A stretch of DNA of 64,000 nucleotides from Shewanella donghaensis (lineage in GTDB: Bacteria > Pseudomonadota > Gammaproteobacteria > Enterobacterales > Shewanellaceae), in assembly GCF_007567505.1 (NCBI RefSeq), contig NZ_CP041783.1, forward strand, positions 4,340,001 through 4,404,000. The letters run 5' to 3'. Positions within the stretch are counted from its first letter, which is position 1; every line of letters starts with the position of its first letter. Position numbers and translations under genes: made by a program. Under the pieces are notes generated by a model. The model did not search any database and was not told the DNA's origin. It was given only the letters and a program-made list of their open reading frames with translations. Positions 61,521-64,000 of this stretch are shown piece by piece.

Positions 61521-61901
61521 TTATTGAAGAATACCTGGAATAGCTAATCTAAAAGTGGGAATCGTCGCTTTAAAAAGCTCTCCTTCTTTAGTGACCATTC
61601 CGTATGAGCCTTCCATAAAGCCTACAGGCGTTTCCATTACTGTTCCACTTGAGTATTGATATGCCGTATTGGGTTCAATTGTGGGGGTTTCACCGACTAC
61701 ACCAGGACCTTGAACTTCACTTTTCTCACCATTTGAATCAGTAATTATCCAATGGCGATCTTTTAGTGTGACTGGAGTTTCACTGAGATTGATTATCGTA
61801 ATGGTATAGCTGAAAAGGAATTTTTGTTCTTCAGCTGAGGATTGCTGTTCTAGGTATTTAGTATCAACTTTTATTTTGATATTCGAGGCGATAGAGGTCA
61901 T
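61521..61901 (-). CDS. apaG: ApaG (Co2+/Mg2+ efflux-associated) domain protein
   Basis: The 126 residues form the all-beta ApaG domain: FLFSYTITIINLSETPVTLKDRHWIITD, VQGPGVVGETPTIEPN, YQYSSGTVMETPVGFMEGSY. Its role is not settled. AGGAAA precedes the start. A strong stem immediately upstream of the ribosome binding site may attenuate read-through from rsmA. Confidence 0.95.
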   Translation of the reverse strand: MTSIASNIKIKVDTKYLEQQSSAEEQKFLFSYTITIINLSETPVTLKDRHWIITDSNGEKSEVQGPGVVGETPTIEPNTAYQYSSGTVMETPVGFMEGSYGMVTKEGELFKATIPTFRLAIPGILQ

Positions 61902-61918
61902 TTTTTTCCTAAAAGCAA

Positions 61919-61945
61919 AAGGGCACTTTAATGGAAAGTGCCCTT
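61919..61945 (-). terminator. Intra-operon stem between rsmA and apaG
   Basis: AAGGGCACTTT / AAAGTGCCCTT is a perfect 11-bp stem with a five-base loop. On the minus strand it is followed by TTGCTTTT and then the apaG ribosome binding site, so it may be a partial terminator or processing site. Confidence 0.65.
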
Positions 61946-61953
61946 GGGGTTAA

Positions 61954-62757
61954 CTATTTTTTGTCGCAAACTAAATTTGCTAGTGCAACATATTGCTCGA
62001 CACTGATTTGCTCCGGTCGTAGCGTTGAATCTACTTTAAGAGCGCTGAACTCTTCATCCGTTATCATGTGCTTTAAGTTATTACGTAATGTCTTACGGCG
62101 CATGTTAAAGGCGGTTGTACACAGGTGTCTTAACACCGTGACGTCTTTACATGGAAACGGTTTAACATCGAAAGGTAATAAACGTACTACAGCTGAATCA
62201 ACTTTAGGCGCTGGCGTAAAGCTTTCAGGTGGTACTTCAAGTACTGGAACAACTTTACAGTAATATTGCGCCATAACCGTCAAGCGGCCATAAGCTTTGG
62301 TGCCAGGGCTTGCTGAAAGACGTAATACCACTTCTTTTTGCAGCATAAAGTGCATTGTTTCAATGATTTCAGCAAACTCAAATAAATGAAACATCAATGG
62401 AGTTGAGATGTTGTAAGGTAAGTTACCAAACACTTTCATCTTCTTACCGTCTTGCTGAAGTTGGCTAAAGTCGAAGTTAAGTGCGTCACCTTGGTTGATA
62501 TTAAGCTTATGCTTCAACACTGGGTGGTTCTCTAAACGCTCTACAAGATCTCTATCTAACTCAACTACGGTTAAGCTGTCTACTGACTCTGCCACAGGCT
62601 CAGTTAGTGCGCCCAAACCAGGACCAATTTCAACCATGACATGGTCATTGTCTGGAGAGATAGCACCGACGATTCTACTGATAACACTTTCATCAGTTAA
62701 AAAGTTTTGCCCGAAACGCTTTCTGGCCGTATGGCCTAAATGTACTTTATTGCTCAT
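61954..62757 (-). CDS. rsmA: 16S rRNA dimethyladenosine transferase
   Basis: RsmA (KsgA) dimethylates A1518 and A1519 in 16S rRNA late in 30S assembly. The 267 residues start MSNKVHLGHTARKRFGQNFL, then carry the SAM site EIGPGLGALT, the catalytic NLPYNIS and the C-terminal helical domain with FNMRRKTLRNNLK. It lies six bases after pdxA. Confidence 0.97.
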   Translation of the reverse strand: MSNKVHLGHTARKRFGQNFLTDESVISRIVGAISPDNDHVMVEIGPGLGALTEPVAESVDSLTVVELDRDLVERLENHPVLKHKLNINQGDALNFDFSQLQQDGKKMKVFGNLPYNISTPLMFHLFEFAEIIETMHFMLQKEVVLRLSASPGTKAYGRLTVMAQYYCKVVPVLEVPPESFTPAPKVDSAVVRLLPFDVKPFPCKDVTVLRHLCTTAFNMRRKTLRNNLKHMITDEEFSALKVDSTLRPEQISVEQYVALANLVCDKK

Positions 62758-62763
62758 TGAAAT

Positions 62764-63750
62764 TTAACTACTTACTTTTGAGGCCAATTCAATGGCTTTA
62801 TTTAATGCACAGGTAAAACTACCGCAATCTGCTTCACCCGTTCCAGCTAGCTCTAAAGCTGTGCCATGATCGACTGAAGTTCTGATATACGGAAGACCTA
62901 AGGTTATGTTAACCGATTTCCCAAAGCCTAGAGATTTAAGCACTGGAAGTCCTTGGTCGTGATACATAGCAAGAACCACATCTGCTTCTTGTAAGTATTT
63001 AGGCTGGAATAATGTATCCGCAGGTAATGGACCCACAATATCAATACCTTGTTCTCTTAACTCGTTTAGAGCTGGGATCATGATATCTATTTCTTCTCGG
63101 CCTAAGTGTCCATCTTCACCAGCATGTGGATTAAGACCACATACGTATATTTTGGGTGAAGTAATACCAAATTTCTGCACTAAATCACTGTGCAAAATTT
63201 GAATGATATGATGTAAACGTTCTCGCGTAATCGCTTTTGCAACATAAGCTAAAGGAATGTGGGTGGTCATCAGCGCGACTTGTAATCCAGGCGCAGCCAG
63301 CATCATCACCACATCTTGACAGTTAGCTTGTAATGCAAAGAATTCTGTATGACCGCTAAATGGAATACCAGCTTGATTAATAATCCCTTTGTGTACAGGG
63401 CCCGTTACTACAGCTGCAAACTCATTTGTCATGTTCTTTTCACCTGCGTAGCGCAAGGTGTCGACCACATACTCACTATTTAGTTCGTTTAATTTTCCGC
63501 ACTCAACATCAGCAACCAATGTAAAAGGGGCAATCGTTAACGTGCCAGCTTCTTGAGGCTTGGCAGGCAATGTCGGCTGATAAGGCTTTAAATTAAGTGG
63601 TAAACCGAGCATTTTAGCGCGGCTTGTTAATAAATCAGGATCGGCACAAACAACTAACTCAACAGGCCATGCCTGTTGAGCGAGTTTTATAACAAGATCT
63701 GGGCCGATACTTGCCGGTTCACCCGGCGTAATCGCAATGCGCATTGTCAT
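62764..63750 (-). CDS. pdxA: 4-hydroxythreonine-4-phosphate dehydrogenase
   Basis: PdxA oxidises 4-phosphohydroxy-threonine in pyridoxal phosphate synthesis. The 328 residues carry ITPGEPASIGPDL near the start, then VTGPVHKGIIN, FSGHTEFFA (metal His), CGLNPHAGEDGHLGREE (metal His) and AMYHDQGLPVLK (metal His). The Gly of the usual GEPAGIGP is Ser here. The ATG at 63750 or the one six bases later could be used. It lies nine bases after surA. Confidence 0.96.
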   Translation of the reverse strand: MTMRIAITPGEPASIGPDLVIKLAQQAWPVELVVCADPDLLTSRAKMLGLPLNLKPYQPTLPAKPQEAGTLTIAPFTLVADVECGKLNELNSEYVVDTLRYAGEKNMTNEFAAVVTGPVHKGIINQAGIPFSGHTEFFALQANCQDVVMMLAAPGLQVALMTTHIPLAYVAKAITRERLHHIIQILHSDLVQKFGITSPKIYVCGLNPHAGEDGHLGREEIDIMIPALNELREQGIDIVGPLPADTLFQPKYLQEADVVLAMYHDQGLPVLKSLGFGKSVNITLGLPYIRTSVDHGTALELAGTGEADCGSFTCALNKAIELASKVSS

Positions 63751-63759
63751 TCAGTTAAG

Positions 63760-64000
63760 TTAACCTCGTGTACTCTCTTGTTCAAAAACTTCAATATAAG
63801 CTTCTGTACGCATCTCATCTAACCAGTTTTGAAGTTCTTCGTTGAACTTACGACGATAAATTAACTGGTGAGCACGATTGCTGTTGAACTGATCTGTAGC
63901 ATCAGTTTTTCGTTTTTCTTCAAGTTGCACAATATGCCATCCGTGTGTTGTTCGGAATGGCTCACTGATTTCATCAACTTCAATACTTGCTAACATCTGA
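63760..64000 (-). CDS. surA: SurA periplasmic chaperone/prolyl isomerase, 3' part
   Basis: SurA guides outer-membrane proteins through the periplasm. Only the last 80 codons are inside the window. They hold the end of the second parvulin domain (VDEISEPFRTTHGWHIVQLEEKR, with the His of the parvulin fold) and the C-terminal helix (RRKFNEELQNWLDEMRTEAYIEV). The frame continues to the window edge, so the apparent ATG at 63996 is internal. It precedes pdxA in the usual cluster. Confidence 0.93.
   Translation of the reverse strand, partial: QMLASIEVDEISEPFRTTHGWHIVQLEEKRKTDATDQFNSNRAHQLIYRRKFNEELQNWLDEMRTEAYIEVFEQESTRG

Noticed and set aside
1..64000. Prophage, insertion sequences, CRISPR arrays, rRNA and tRNA genes
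   Set aside because: No transposase, integrase, phage structural gene, regularly spaced repeats or tRNA-like cloverleaf was seen on reading both strands.

Overview
This window looks like a chromosomal segment of a marine gammaproteobacterium, most likely Shewanella. The reasons are the moderately AT-rich composition, the near-verbatim Shewanella-type KdsA, the prmC-sirB2-sirB1-kdsA order, the yajG-cyclophilin-ampG block, the rplU-rpmA-obg block divergent from ispB, and the surA-pdxA-rsmA-apaG-apaH block at the right end. No rRNA, tRNA, CRISPR array or intact insertion sequence was seen.

Layout: 1-4088 holds the end of prmC, sirB2, sirB1, a DUF819 membrane protein and kdsA. 4143-6816 is an AT-rich island with two orphan exported or membrane proteins. 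It carries two copies of a roughly 375-bp element that flank one of those genes, and an array of short hairpins with GGA in the loop on both strands. 6817-17646 holds a DMT permease, a DUF481 outer-membrane protein, a VanZ/PanE-like/PAP2 operon, yajQ, ampG, a cyclophilin, yajG, a DUF2804 protein and a sterol-desaturase-type hydroxylase. 17891-24861 is an alginate-use locus: PL6 lyase, PL17 oligoalginate lyase, KDG kinase and an FCD-type GntR regulator. A decayed 3' end of an outer-membrane protein gene sits upstream of the PL6 gene, and no sugar transporter, uronate reductase or aldolase is present. 25020-25640 is an unusual non-coding stretch, followed by rlmG.

27013-42131 is the most coherent accessory system. 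It contains a Cys-type sulfatase, a six-gene operon (MoxR ATPase, DUF58, DUF4381, two VWA proteins, BatD-like), a LysR regulator, a secreted HEAT/TPR protein, an anaerobic sulfatase-maturating radical SAM enzyme, a lipoprotein with a cysteine-less SUMF1 fold, and a PafA-like phosphatase. Sulfatase and maturase fit together directly: the Cys motif is the substrate of the radical SAM enzyme. The MoxR/VWA module between them may help fold, metallate or anchor these periplasmic hydrolases; that part is inference.

42249-52606 holds a small membrane protein, an ABC exporter, a FadD-type acyl-CoA ligase with a PsrA-like palindrome, a TonB receptor, a thioredoxin-like protein, a LysE exporter, DUF3144, an orphan type IV prepilin and ung. 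52718-64000 is mostly housekeeping: ispB, rplU, rpmA, obg, yjjPB, folA, a DUF3718 protein, a chemoreceptor, apaH, apaG, rsmA, pdxA and the 3' end of surA.

Start codons were revised where a ribosome binding site, a family length or a signal peptide decided the matter. All family names come from reading motifs and remembered family features; no database search was run.
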